Shown here in pieces: positions 22,301-31,300 of a DNA stretch of 39,104 nucleotides. The DNA is from a virus: positions 1 through 39,104 of the IMG/VR virus record IMGVR_UViG_3300047551_000719; one strand, written 5' to 3'. Under the pieces are notes generated by a model. It was not told the origin of the DNA. It did not search any database and saw only the letters and a list, made by a program, of their open reading frames with translations. Position numbers and translations under genes: made by a program. Positions within the stretch are counted from its first letter, which is position 1. Every line of letters begins with the position of its first letter.

Positions 22301-24857
22301 CAGAGAGAGTTCTGTCTATCTAAAGACTAAAGAAAACTATACAGGTGGTCCTAGATCTCCTCTTCCATTCCCCAACCAAACTCCCACTATAGGAGGATTG
22401 GTGAATGATAGATCTAGAATGATCTTAAGTGAGGCTGGTGTTAATGAAAATCAAAACAATTGTGGAACTCCTGCTAAGGAGGAATATATAAGTGTTATCT
22501 CCTATTACGGATCTCTCAAGAATATATTTGTTAACCAGTATGGCCAGATATATTCTTATGACACTGTTGACACAGGATTCCAAAGAGACATTACACCTCT
22601 TACAGGTCCTGTTGTAGCCACATTCTTTGGTGGTGACACATTCATCAGCAAGTTTGCTTTCAAGACCAAATTGCCATTCTTTATTGACAATCGTGTGAAT
22701 GCTCCTGATGATAGTGATATATTCTACGATGAGATTGGTAATGTGGCCTATCCTGTATACTGGCACTCAGGACGTTCTATTCTTACAACAGCCGCTGTTG
22801 ACCAGCAAACTCTTACAAACTTCATTTCTATCAAGGCCAACAACCTTGACTGTCCTAATAGTCAAACCCCTATCACCAGCCCTGGTAGAACTTACTACGA
22901 TGGTAAGATGTATCAGTTTGCTTATGGTATTCCTTATTTCTATTGCGAGAGCTCTTATAATGTAGACTTACGTCAAGCTTTCAATAATAGAGAGGGTGAC
23001 TTCTGGCCTCATGTAAGTACAGGTATTCCTGATGATTGGGTACAAGAAGACTATGTACCTATTGCTCAGGACAACACCTACTATTATAATGTGACATTCT
23101 CTAAACAAAACAGAGAGAATACATTCACACATCTTCCTTTTGACTGGAAGAGTATATGTTATACCAACTTCTCATTTAGAGCAATATACTCTGATAGCCA
23201 AGAGCTTGCTACATCACCAACAGTTAATAACTGGTTGATTTACAGAGCTAATTCTTTCTTTGACTTCCCACAAAACTTTGGTCCTTTAGTGAGCCTAGAT
23301 GGTATACAGAACAAAGCTATCCTTGCTCGTTTTGAGAACAAGAGCTTGCTTTATAACACGCTCCTCACTATTAACACCAGCAACCCACAAGCTGCATACG
23401 TAGGAAACCCAACACTGTTTACAAGTGCTCCTCCTATTGACTTTGCAGAAACTGACCTAGGATATGTAGGTAGTCAGAACAAGATGCTCCTGAAGATTCC
23501 TCAAGGACAAATCACTGTAGATGCTAAACGTGGACAAGTGTTCCTTGTTGCTGGCAACCAAGTGCAAGATTTGTCTGCTTTTGGCTCAGGAATGAACAGG
23601 TTCTTTACAGACCATTTGGCCTTTGAAATCTTACGTTACTACCCCAAGGTGGACATAGATAACCATTTCAATGGTGTAGGACTACATGGGGTGTATGATA
23701 GTAAGTTTGACCGTATCATCCTCACCAAGCTTGACTACATACCAAATCTGGATAATATTGTTTATGATGATGTAAACCAGAAGTTTTATTTGGAACAACC
23801 TGTAGAATGCTGTGATGGTGAGGAGTTTATAAGAAAAGAAGTGTTCCTGACAGACTCAGAATACTTCTGTAACAAGAGCTGGACACTATCTTTCAACTTC
23901 AACACTGGTAGCTGGATAAGTTTCCACAGCTATATTCCCAACTGGTATATTGCTGAGAACAACTTCTTCTATTCTGGCCTAAACGATTGCTGTGCAGATT
24001 TTGATGCTGTTGTAGGTAATCCTGTTCCAAACACTACAACCACCACCACAACGCAGTTTGTGTGTGAGTGTAATACATATGATGTAACAAATGCATCAGA
24101 AGACACTCTCTACTATGATTATGTAGATTGCAACAATCAGCCACAAAACAGCACACCAATAGCAGGTGGTACAACACAGACAGTTTGTGTTTGTGGAGAC
24201 CAAATCTATGCTGCTGCTAAAGGGCTAGATGTAACACTAGTGGGAAGCGGATGTCTTACAACCACTACCACCACTACAGCTTTCCAAGGCTGTGGAATAG
24301 AGGGTGTGGCTTGTGAAATAACAACCACCACCACCACTAGCACTAGCACAACAACCACTACTACCACTGCTTTTCCATGTGAGTGTTATGTTGTTTACAA
24401 CTCTACAGAGACAACACATCTAGTGGCTTCATATAAATGTGGGGCTGACTCAATTTCTTACACTCCTGTAGAAGCAGGACAACTCATCAATCTGTGCGTA
24501 AGCACTGAGATGGTGCCTTATTCTGATGAGGGTGTAATCATTACACTATGTGGCACACCGTGTACACAAGACTCAGATTGTGAAGAGTGTACAACAACAA
24601 CAACCACTACATTAGCTCCTTCTTGTGATGATTGTTATGAATACACTGTCACTTCTGAACTAGGTGCAACATTCCAATGGATTGATTGTCAAGGATTTAC
24701 ACAAACAGATAGTGTAGGAATTGATCAGACGTATAATATTCCTTGTGCTGTACAGAATAGTGTATTGTTCATATTTGGTTTTGGAACTGCAACAATAGGA
24801 GCATATTGTGGAAACACATGTGGAACCACTACAACAACAACCCTACCACCTTTATAA
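19371..24857 (+). CDS. giant muzzle-like tail protein with Thr-linked Cys repeats
   Basis: This 1828-residue protein is the probable outermost part of the tail. The first 1550 residues are beta-rich, with landmarks typical of crAss-like muzzle (P22 gp10-like) proteins: IPKGQLTYALNAAVEN, TTEVYWTDGLNPRRYIDLN near residue 145, and RDEVYAFEIVFLLKNG followed by FHIPGR. From residue 1555 the protein changes: five polythreonine tracts separate small Cys-bounded beta repeats (about 1562-1629, a short one at 1637-1650, 1667-1740, and 1748-1818). The first part would form the tail-tip propeller; the extension looks like exposed, flexible adhesin-type modules. The last tract ends directly at the stop. 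The muzzle name rests on recalled features and gene order. Confidence 0.65.
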   Translation: MAEQEEGNIRQEYNAANTGLNMDRSVTQIPKGQLTYALNAAVENFDSNSVNYQNEPGNELCLTFPEGYLLIGEHFIPEKSKHIFFLVNPEIGGSEIGYMDNNDCVYRTYVNAPCLNFNINNPIHKAVHRITECTTEVYWTDGLNPRRYIDLNPENLPYVLIGGTPACDPIYSNEIDCNGLNVQPNFTVPQLEVTKITTGGDLTAGTYQFAIQYSDANGNPFTSYYSVTNPTPIADTGLTTPNFNYQVGKSIELTVSNLEGSGLYQYFNIAVIKTINGVTSVELIGTYFIDDLTQTITYTGQIKTDIRLTINDIFEKFPYYEIAQDITAVRDILVWDQLTSIERINYQQIATGITLQWETHRIPNTETYADAFNATNLRGYLRDEVYAFEIVFLLKNGKQTDGFHIPGRLANANDLFPVSTANDDFIGEPEDPIAGTSPYWKIYNTATVTGFSPGYSPATNYKGPYQYGEFSYWESTEEYPCNEELWGSLAGQKIRHHKFPDVLVSPIFESALFTGQDNMVMQKDAVFPLGVRIDVQQVQALIQASNLTAEQKSEIAGFKIIRGDRSTNRSIVAKGILRNVGKYDREGTEYYFPNYPYNDLRQDPFLLEKSNSYTIPLAATSNTSICRKFSIYPKDPGEIEYIDCYTSEIVKKKIGNNPGDDFPLNTISYICALDYPKPKYIGTGVCAIGSNTYNVYRITINKFSSLSPTVVFRLVWPITRCGLSNGNTIPPPVGYSMPSGNVDGWTKYCAENPTTSCCDLFLNKPLDINNQYAQLVPTGVGDFTFEIASLTPPTFDQSTAGDATTVKVEYVRSVGTDLCNPDNLQGFDEEGAKYRHVLNSPETSFGQPFLGGVLKLENVIYGAGKAHFVEVKKNAMYRLLSAEAQQDALNSANRIASITTDYNATALFAAYQAYLTIYVNGITRRNYSYSYNSIASYDYSNVINNGLGIKQRELELKQYLIPGVQGVGDNKNVNNWNRESSVYLKTKENYTGGPRSPLPFPNQTPTIGGLVNDRSRMILSEAGVNENQNNCGTPAKEEYISVISYYGSLKNIFVNQYGQIYSYDTVDTGFQRDITPLTGPVVATFFGGDTFISKFAFKTKLPFFIDNRVNAPDDSDIFYDEIGNVAYPVYWHSGRSILTTAAVDQQTLTNFISIKANNLDCPNSQTPITSPGRTYYDGKMYQFAYGIPYFYCESSYNVDLRQAFNNREGDFWPHVSTGIPDDWVQEDYVPIAQDNTYYYNVTFSKQNRENTFTHLPFDWKSICYTNFSFRAIYSDSQELATSPTVNNWLIYRANSFFDFPQNFGPLVSLDGIQNKAILARFENKSLLYNTLLTINTSNPQAAYVGNPTLFTSAPPIDFAETDLGYVGSQNKMLLKIPQGQITVDAKRGQVFLVAGNQVQDLSAFGSGMNRFFTDHLAFEILRYYPKVDIDNHFNGVGLHGVYDSKFDRIILTKLDYIPNLDNIVYDDVNQKFYLEQPVECCDGEEFIRKEVFLTDSEYFCNKSWTLSFNFNTGSWISFHSYIPNWYIAENNFFYSGLNDCCADFDAVVGNPVPNTTTTTTTQFVCECNTYDVTNASEDTLYYDYVDCNNQPQNSTPIAGGTTQTVCVCGDQIYAAAKGLDVTLVGSGCLTTTTTTTAFQGCGIEGVACEITTTTTTSTSTTTTTTTAFPCECYVVYNSTETTHLVASYKCGADSISYTPVEAGQLINLCVSTEMVPYSDEGVIITLCGTPCTQDSDCEECTTTTTTTLAPSCDDCYEYTVTSELGATFQWIDCQGFTQTDSVGIDQTYNIPCAVQNSVLFIFGFGTATIGAYCGNTCGTTTTTTLPPL
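24033..24053 (+). repeat. muzzle-like gene Thr tract 1
   Basis: Seven Thr codons (residues 1555-1561) separate the beta-propeller-like body from the first Cys repeat. Confidence 0.85.
24258..24278 (+). repeat. muzzle-like gene Thr tract 2
   Basis: Seven Thr codons (residues 1630-1636) follow the first Cys repeat. Confidence 0.85.
24321..24368 (+). repeat. muzzle-like gene Thr tract 3 (longest)
   Basis: Sixteen codons (residues 1651-1666), fourteen Thr and two Ser, separate a very short Cys segment from the third repeat. Confidence 0.85.
24591..24611 (+). repeat. muzzle-like gene Thr tract 4
   Basis: Seven Thr codons (residues 1741-1747) separate the third and fourth Cys repeats. Confidence 0.85.
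24825..24842 (+). repeat. muzzle-like gene Thr tract 5 (C-terminal)
   Basis: Six Thr codons lie four codons before the stop. Fifteen bases (24824-24838) match the tract at 15482-15496 exactly; in both places a related beta-domain gene begins right after the stop. Confidence 0.85.
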
Positions 24858-24858
24858 A

Positions 24859-25725
24859 ATGCCTCAGATTGTATTCATAAAGCTAGTGAAAGCCTCTCCT
24901 AAGAGTGGACCTTTTGACATTTCTGACAACCTTGGAAATGTTATAGCTACAGGTGTGCCTAAGAGTGAGCTGATTGATGGTGTCACTTATAGCGTGGATA
25001 GCAACGCCACTGTTATCATCATCACTTCCACTGGTAGTTGTAAGAAGTCTATCAACTTCCCTATATCCGAGGTGACACCTAATGAACAGGTGACACTATC
25101 TTTTAGTCAGGCATTAAGCTCCTGTCTGTGGAGACATCTTACAGACGTGGAGAATTACAACAAGTTTTATGGAAACATCGAACCCTATATTATCGAGTAT
25201 CCGTTCAGCTATACATATTATGACGAAATCCTTCAAAGCGTTAAAGACTACACTAAGGCTTATAGGTACTTTGTATCTACTACTGGTGTATTTAATGATA
25301 ACGATAGGATTGAGGTTGATAACCAATGGTTTAACAAAGCTGTATTATACAATGGTCAGCAAAGCACAGGCGTTCTTGAGCTTGTTCCAAAGCCCATCAA
25401 CAACCTCAAAGAATACTTGAAATACCCTGTATATAACACTGAGAGTAAGACAATTACGTACACTAAATCAGACAACTTCTATCAATATAATACGTTCTGG
25501 TCTTTAGTGAAGAACAAATCCCTACCCTTATTCCTAACCACTTGTGAATCATTGTCTTTAGACAAGGTGGTGAACCAGGCTAACATGGATTATGGCAAGC
25601 GTTCTTTCAAGAAAGAACCTCTGCGTGCTAAAGATTTGAAGGTGAGACACATTCTTGATAACGATAGCAAGGTGCATTTGGTAAGTCAATTCATTCTTAC
25701 ACCTGCTCAAATCTCTTACAAATAA
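24859..25725 (+). CDS. conserved tail-associated protein with beta domain
   Basis: The ATG at 24859, one base after the muzzle stop, gives 288 residues; an upstream in-frame start at 24808 would overlap the Thr tract and is less likely. Residues 1-75 (SGPFDISDNLGN, GVPKSELIDGVTYSV, then TSTGSCKKS) form a beta domain related to the small protein at 15509. The rest is different: YGNIEPYIIEYPFSYTYYDE, LYNGQQSTGVLELVPKPINN, SDNFYQYNTFWSLVKNKSLP, and HILDNDSKVHLVSQFI. I recall this C-terminal part as highly conserved in uncultured crAss-like and related phages, which suggests a core structural role. It is coupled to the next gene by TAATG. Confidence 0.65.
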   Translation: MPQIVFIKLVKASPKSGPFDISDNLGNVIATGVPKSELIDGVTYSVDSNATVIIITSTGSCKKSINFPISEVTPNEQVTLSFSQALSSCLWRHLTDVENYNKFYGNIEPYIIEYPFSYTYYDEILQSVKDYTKAYRYFVSTTGVFNDNDRIEVDNQWFNKAVLYNGQQSTGVLELVPKPINNLKEYLKYPVYNTESKTITYTKSDNFYQYNTFWSLVKNKSLPLFLTTCESLSLDKVVNQANMDYGKRSFKKEPLRAKDLKVRHILDNDSKVHLVSQFILTPAQISYK

Positions 25726-28304
25726 TGGCAAAGAAGCTCACATCAGAAAAAGCAAGGAAGATATTGCACGACAAAAGCGTGCATGGAAAGCCTCTTACAG
25801 AGAAGCAACGTAAGTTCTTTGGAGCTATTGCTGGTGGGGCTGAGCCTTATAAGGCACAGATAGGAACAATGCTCACAGCTCTACCATCTAATATGATGGA
25901 TAGATTGTCAGACGCTCTTGGCTTTCCTCAAAAGGCTGTAACAAAACTGGTTACAGGGAAATACCAAACTCCCTCAGAGGCAATGAATATTCAAAGTCCT
26001 GCAGGAGCTATTGCTGCAGATGTACTTCTTGACCCATTAACTTTTATAGGAGGCGGAGCTGGTGCATCTAAAGCTGCAAAGGCTGTAAGAACTGCAGGTA
26101 AAACTACAAGTAAGGCTGCAAAAAAAGTAGCTACAAAGATGGATAGGGCAATCTATCCAACTAGAACATACAGGATAGAGACTCCAAAAGGAAATCAGTT
26201 AAGCTATAAACCAAGTGAGTTAGCAAAAAAAGTACAGAAAAAAGGAGATTGGACTACTTCAAACTTAGAAGATCTTGCGCATTATGCCCAACATAGAGGT
26301 CTTCTTGAAGGGAAAGATGTAATGCTTACAGAATATAAAGTTCCTTTTTGGAAGAAGAATATAAAAGCTGATAAGGATGTAGTAGCTCTTAAAGAGAGTC
26401 AAGGTACATCTAGAATGGAAATGAATCCTAATGAATTCATAGTACCAAGAAATAACTTTCTTTATCCAAGAAGAACTACTACTATTAAAGGTGTTCCAGA
26501 ACATTTATTAGAAGATCCGCTTTATAATAAGTATTCAATGCCAATGTCTTATAGAGCTTCAAATTATAGTTCTCAACCTATAAAATATATAGAAGATCAA
26601 CTTAATGCTGTAACTGGTCATAGAATGCCACTTTCAACTACTATTTCTGAATTACGTAATCAACAACCTGTTCGTATGGAAACCTGGAAGCAACCACAAT
26701 TTGCTCCAACCGAAGGTGTTGGTAAGTTTAAAAGGTTTGAAGAAGGTGGCTGGTTGGATAGGTATAATGACATGCCTCAAGCACAGAACGGTATAGAAGG
26801 CATAATGGGTGGTTTGACAGACATTGGATTCAACTACAACGGAGCATGGAATGGACCCTCTATGCAAATGGGTGGAAGCCTTCCTGGTGCTGTAGGATTT
26901 ATGTATGCACGTACACAGAGCCCTGCTCCTTCTAATGGCCCATATGCTAAGAAGACAAAGGCTAGTGCACAGAATGGTCAGGAGATGAAATACTACCAAG
27001 AAGGGCTAGACTTCAAACCTAAGACTATTAGTCAGGATGGTAGTGAAATACCCGTAGATCCCATGGGATATTGGAACCCTGAGAACGTAGGGAATCCTGT
27101 AATCATCCCATCAACAGACATCACTATGGAGGGTGTAGATCAACCGTTGATTGGTATATCTGACACAGGAGATGTCCAATACATGGAACCAGGAGAAGAC
27201 TATGAGTTTGATGGTGAATATGTTACAGAATACCCTGTGGCTCAGAAGGGTAAAACTATTCCTGCTCCCACAACAGCTGATAGCTTAAAAGTATATAATG
27301 CTGCTGTTAGAATGATGAATTATTATTCAAATGATAAAAGGCATAAAAAACCTGAAATAAATATCTACGATCCTCAAATTGAAAGATCAAAAGTATCTGA
27401 TGTGGCATACGACAATTTGGAAACGTACAGAAGAATGTACAAAGAGTTATCTAATCCAACTACACATTCAATTATAACAAGTAGATATGAAAAAGATTAC
27501 GGATTACCTAAACAAGAAATACTAAAAAAAGTTGGAAAAGCCATTGCTGAAAATAAATCCGCAGCTCCTGGAACAGCTTATTATAAAGACGCATATCCAT
27601 CTAAAATAGATATCAATGCTCCATCAGCTTATATAGACTATAGAATTGCTCCACAAGGATTTGTCAACTATCCATCCTCAGTAGAAAAATCTGATCAGCC
27701 TGAACCAGCTGGAAGTGTAACAGGTTTATGGTATTATGATCCTCTTGCTGTTAAACCATATCACATGAGAACTCCTCAGGAGAAGATTGAGTGGGAGAAA
27801 AAGTATGGTAAGAAAGAAACAACAAAAGCAAAACCTACACCTCCTCCTGCAAAGAAGAAGGTGGTAACACCAACTCCTAAGCCTATAAAAGAAACTAAAG
27901 CTCCTGAGCCTGTAAGACAAACAACTCCTTCTCCTCCTGTTGTTCCTTCTTTTACTCCTCCCATTGTACCTAGCGGAAGTGTAGGGGTGTTTGGACCAGG
28001 TAAGGCAAGGATAGGTGAGTACGATGAGAAAACAAACACCTTCTATCCAGACTATGGAAATCTGGCTGCAAGAAGCAAGGCTAATCAATCTGATACAGAC
28101 TTGCTCACTGACGAGGAAAAACTTGCAAGCTACATAGCATCTAAGACAGGAAAGAAACCTAAGATAGATGTTACACTTGCTAAACAGAGAAACGGTGGTG
28201 TAAATAATGCTGATGCTCAACCACTTAAGAAGCTGGACCAATTGCTTAACTTTACAAACTATAACAAACCAACCAAGGGTGGCTGGTTAGATAAATATAA
28301 CTAA
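25725..28304 (+). CDS. large modular internal virion protein
   Basis: This 859-residue protein is not an identified enzyme. The N-terminus carries EKARKILHDKSVHGKPLTEK then QRKFFGAIAGGA, a pattern I recall from many Bacteroidota phage structural proteins. An Ala/Lys-rich stretch follows, then a patchwork of short motifs: EEGGWLDRYND, MQMGGSLPGAVGFMYAR, NGPYAKKTKASAQNGQEM, and YQEGLDFKPKTISQDGSE. A Pro-rich linker (about 700-750) leads to a C-terminal end GGWLDKYN, repeating the earlier motif. Regions encoded near 26100-26720 and 27280-27760 look more A-rich than their surroundings and may be inserted modules. It probably belongs to the cargo packed in the head or tail. Its role is unknown. 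Confidence 0.6.
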   Translation: MAKKLTSEKARKILHDKSVHGKPLTEKQRKFFGAIAGGAEPYKAQIGTMLTALPSNMMDRLSDALGFPQKAVTKLVTGKYQTPSEAMNIQSPAGAIAADVLLDPLTFIGGGAGASKAAKAVRTAGKTTSKAAKKVATKMDRAIYPTRTYRIETPKGNQLSYKPSELAKKVQKKGDWTTSNLEDLAHYAQHRGLLEGKDVMLTEYKVPFWKKNIKADKDVVALKESQGTSRMEMNPNEFIVPRNNFLYPRRTTTIKGVPEHLLEDPLYNKYSMPMSYRASNYSSQPIKYIEDQLNAVTGHRMPLSTTISELRNQQPVRMETWKQPQFAPTEGVGKFKRFEEGGWLDRYNDMPQAQNGIEGIMGGLTDIGFNYNGAWNGPSMQMGGSLPGAVGFMYARTQSPAPSNGPYAKKTKASAQNGQEMKYYQEGLDFKPKTISQDGSEIPVDPMGYWNPENVGNPVIIPSTDITMEGVDQPLIGISDTGDVQYMEPGEDYEFDGEYVTEYPVAQKGKTIPAPTTADSLKVYNAAVRMMNYYSNDKRHKKPEINIYDPQIERSKVSDVAYDNLETYRRMYKELSNPTTHSIITSRYEKDYGLPKQEILKKVGKAIAENKSAAPGTAYYKDAYPSKIDINAPSAYIDYRIAPQGFVNYPSSVEKSDQPEPAGSVTGLWYYDPLAVKPYHMRTPQEKIEWEKKYGKKETTKAKPTPPPAKKKVVTPTPKPIKETKAPEPVRQTTPSPPVVPSFTPPIVPSGSVGVFGPGKARIGEYDEKTNTFYPDYGNLAARSKANQSDTDLLTDEEKLASYIASKTGKKPKIDVTLAKQRNGGVNNADAQPLKKLDQLLNFTNYNKPTKGGWLDKYN

Positions 28305-28305
28305 C

Positions 28306-31300
28306 ATGAAAAAACAGATGCTCAAAATCGCTGGTGTCAAATCTGAAAAGGAATTCTATGATAAGTTTCCTGATGAGGCATCCTTCATGGCTAAGCATGG
28401 CAAAGAGTTTAAAAAAGCTATGCGTGGGTCTAAGATTGAAAAAGCTCAGGTGGGAACTAAAAAGTCCCCTGTAGATCAGTCTCCTGGACCAGGATGGGAG
28501 TGGGACCCTTATATGAATCAATGGGTGTTTGGAGGTATGGACTACTCTCAAATGGAACAGAAAGGAACTCCTTCTGTCCCTACAAAAAATCCGTATGATG
28601 AGATTGTTGGTGGTTTGTCTAAACTTACAGGTGAGGGAACAGGTGTAAATCCTCAAACTAAAGCTCCAACCACTGAAGGAACTTCTAGTGATATAATTCC
28701 TTATCTGCAAGCTGGTGTAGATGTTATTGGTGGCATTAGCATGATTAAAGGACAAAGAGATGCTGTACGTCAGGCTAAACAAATGGCACAACTTACAGGG
28801 GTTCAATCTGCAGCAGCTGTTAGCAGACCTATGCAACAGCCTAGAAGACAATATGTTAGACCAGAAGATGTTATTCCACAACCTGAACAAATGTTCCCTT
28901 CTTATGGTGTAGGTACAAATGTACTTGCTCAAGATGGTGCAATGATTGGTGGCACACCTACAGAGATTCAGAACATGTACAATCCTGGCACTCTTTATAG
29001 TGATTTAGGATATGAGCCTTTGAATGACACATCTAAGGTGAAGCAGTATGTGGCTGGTGGTAAACTTAAAAAAGCTGCAGATGGTTCAGGTGTTGAGGGT
29101 GGTTTTGACATAGGCTCCCTTTTCTCAAATCAGCAAATTATGGGTGGCGTTGGACAACTCATAGAAGGAAAAGCTCCAGAGGCTGGTAATAGAATAGGTA
29201 GAGGTATTGGTACAGCTGCTGGTACAGCTATTTTTGGTCCTATTGGTGGTGCAATTGGTGGATTGCTTGGAAGTGCTATAGGTGGAATTGTGGATAGAAG
29301 TGAGGAGAAGATTAAAAGATATCAAGACCAAGCTACAAGAAGCATGGGGAACATTATGGGTCAACAAATGGGAGTGAACATACAAAACAGATTTGGTGCT
29401 TTTATGCAAGATGGTGGTACCACATCTCCATATGAGTGGGTGAGTCATACATGGCAGCCTAGAACTATTACACAGTTTGGAGAATACAAAATGAAAGACC
29501 TTCTCAAGCCCCCAGCAGATGCTGACATGCTTAGAGCTGGCGGTCACCTAAAAGAATACACTCCTCCTAGTGCACGAGCTATGTCTACAGAAAGACCAGC
29601 TATGCAAATGGGTGGAGAACTTCAGACACATTGGGGTGGATATGCAGAACTCATGTCCTACAACCCGTTCCTGCCTGATGGTGGAGAAACTATTATGTTC
29701 AGAGGTCAATCTCATGATGAATCTGATGGAAGAGGTAACACTGGTATTGGTATCACCTATGGTGAGAACCCTGTAGAGGTGGAGCGTGGTGAGCCTGCTG
29801 TAAAGCTACAAGATGGCACAAGTGGAGACACCAATCTCACTGTGTTTGGAAACATTAATATTACAAAAGCATTCGCAAGCATGTTAGGAGATTCTAAAGC
29901 TCAGGGCAAGAAGTTCAAAACTTATGTAGCTGACTTGTCCAAACAAGAGAACAAACAAAACAAATTGATTGACAAGTCTATAGATCAACTTGACAACATG
30001 AACGTACAAAACTCTTTTGACAAGCTTGCCTTAGGAACCCTCCAGGCAAACATTGAAGGGGCTAATGCTAAACTTAAAGACTTAGCAGAAAAGAAAATGG
30101 ATGCTGCAGCTCTTCAAAATGCTATTAATGATAGCAAGGAAGAAGACCTTTTAAACGTAACAGACAGTGGTGAGGTGCTTGCAAAGAAAGGGGCTAATAT
30201 ACCAAAAGCACAACGTGGCACCTCTTCTGGAAAAGCAAGAGCTGCTGCTAGAACAGCAACAGAAACAATTGTTCCTATGAGCATTCCTGGCACAATAGGA
30301 GGACTACCCTTCCGAAGCTACCTTCCAACATATATTGAAGATGAACAACCCGTTGAACAAGAAGTGGTTGTAAACCAGATTCCTTCTGTTGCTCCAATTG
30401 CTACACAAAGAACAACAGCTGCTACAACACCTAGAGATACATATAAGAGTAAGTATGGACTAGAGCCTTGGAGAGGAAATGTAACAGGTCTTGGTGCAGC
30501 TACAGCATCTGAACTTAGTGCCAGACAGTGGGATGAGATAGCAGATAAGCTTGGATTTAAAGGACGTGGTAACAAAGAGTTCCAAGAGTTTCTACTTAAG
30601 AATCCACAGTCTAAACCATTAATTGAAGCTAGACACCAGAGACTATATGGTAAAGATCCATTTGTAGATGAAAAGCTTGGTGCTGGATGGGAAGGTGTGA
30701 TTGACTTAGTGAGACCTAAGACAGGAGGTTTACCAAGAGAACTAAAGCAGATTCCTGGAACATCAATTACACCAAAGCTTTCAGCTGTTCCAACAGGAAC
30801 AACCAGACCTACGGATATTAAAGTTCAGGAAGAAGGGTTTAATTTCATCCCATATTTGAACCAAGCAATGTCCTATCTAAGAAGACCTGATGAGGAACAA
30901 CTAGATCCTAGACAACTTCTTGGTGAAATGTACGCATTGTCCACCAACCAGGTGGAGCCTGTATATGCTCAGAAGTTCATGCCTCAGTTGTCCACCCCTG
31001 TTGACATATCTCTTCAGGACATCCTAAACCAGAACCAGGCTGACTATAATTCTACACAGAGACTGGTGGGATATAATCCAGAGGGACTGGCAATGTTAAA
31101 TGCCCAGAAATACCAAGCTAACCAAAGAGTGCTAGGTGAGCAGTTTAGAATGAACCAGGCTGAAAGACAGCGTGTGTATGAACAGAACAGAAACCTGCTA
31201 AACCAGGCCAACCTAACTAATCTACAAATCCTTGATCGTCAACAAGAAAGACAGGCAACTGCTCTTTCTAAAACAAAGGAAACTACACGTAGAGCCCTTG

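Noticed and set aside
24033-24842. CRISPR array suggested by regularly spaced short repeats
   Set aside because: The repeats are in-frame Thr codons of variable length inside one gene, with spacers that encode related Cys domains.
24808-24858. Start at 24808 for the gene after the muzzle-like protein
   Set aside because: The extension only reads the Thr tract in another frame; ATG 24859 gives a clean protein that begins like its relative at 15509.
27726-28241. 171-residue - strand reading frame
   Set aside because: It is the antisense of the Pro/Lys-rich C-terminal part of the 859-residue gene, with no recognisable motif.
28252-28932. 226-residue - strand reading frame
   Set aside because: It lies opposite a continuous + strand gene pair with clear coding character; it is rich in Ser, Arg and Cys, as antisense shadows are.
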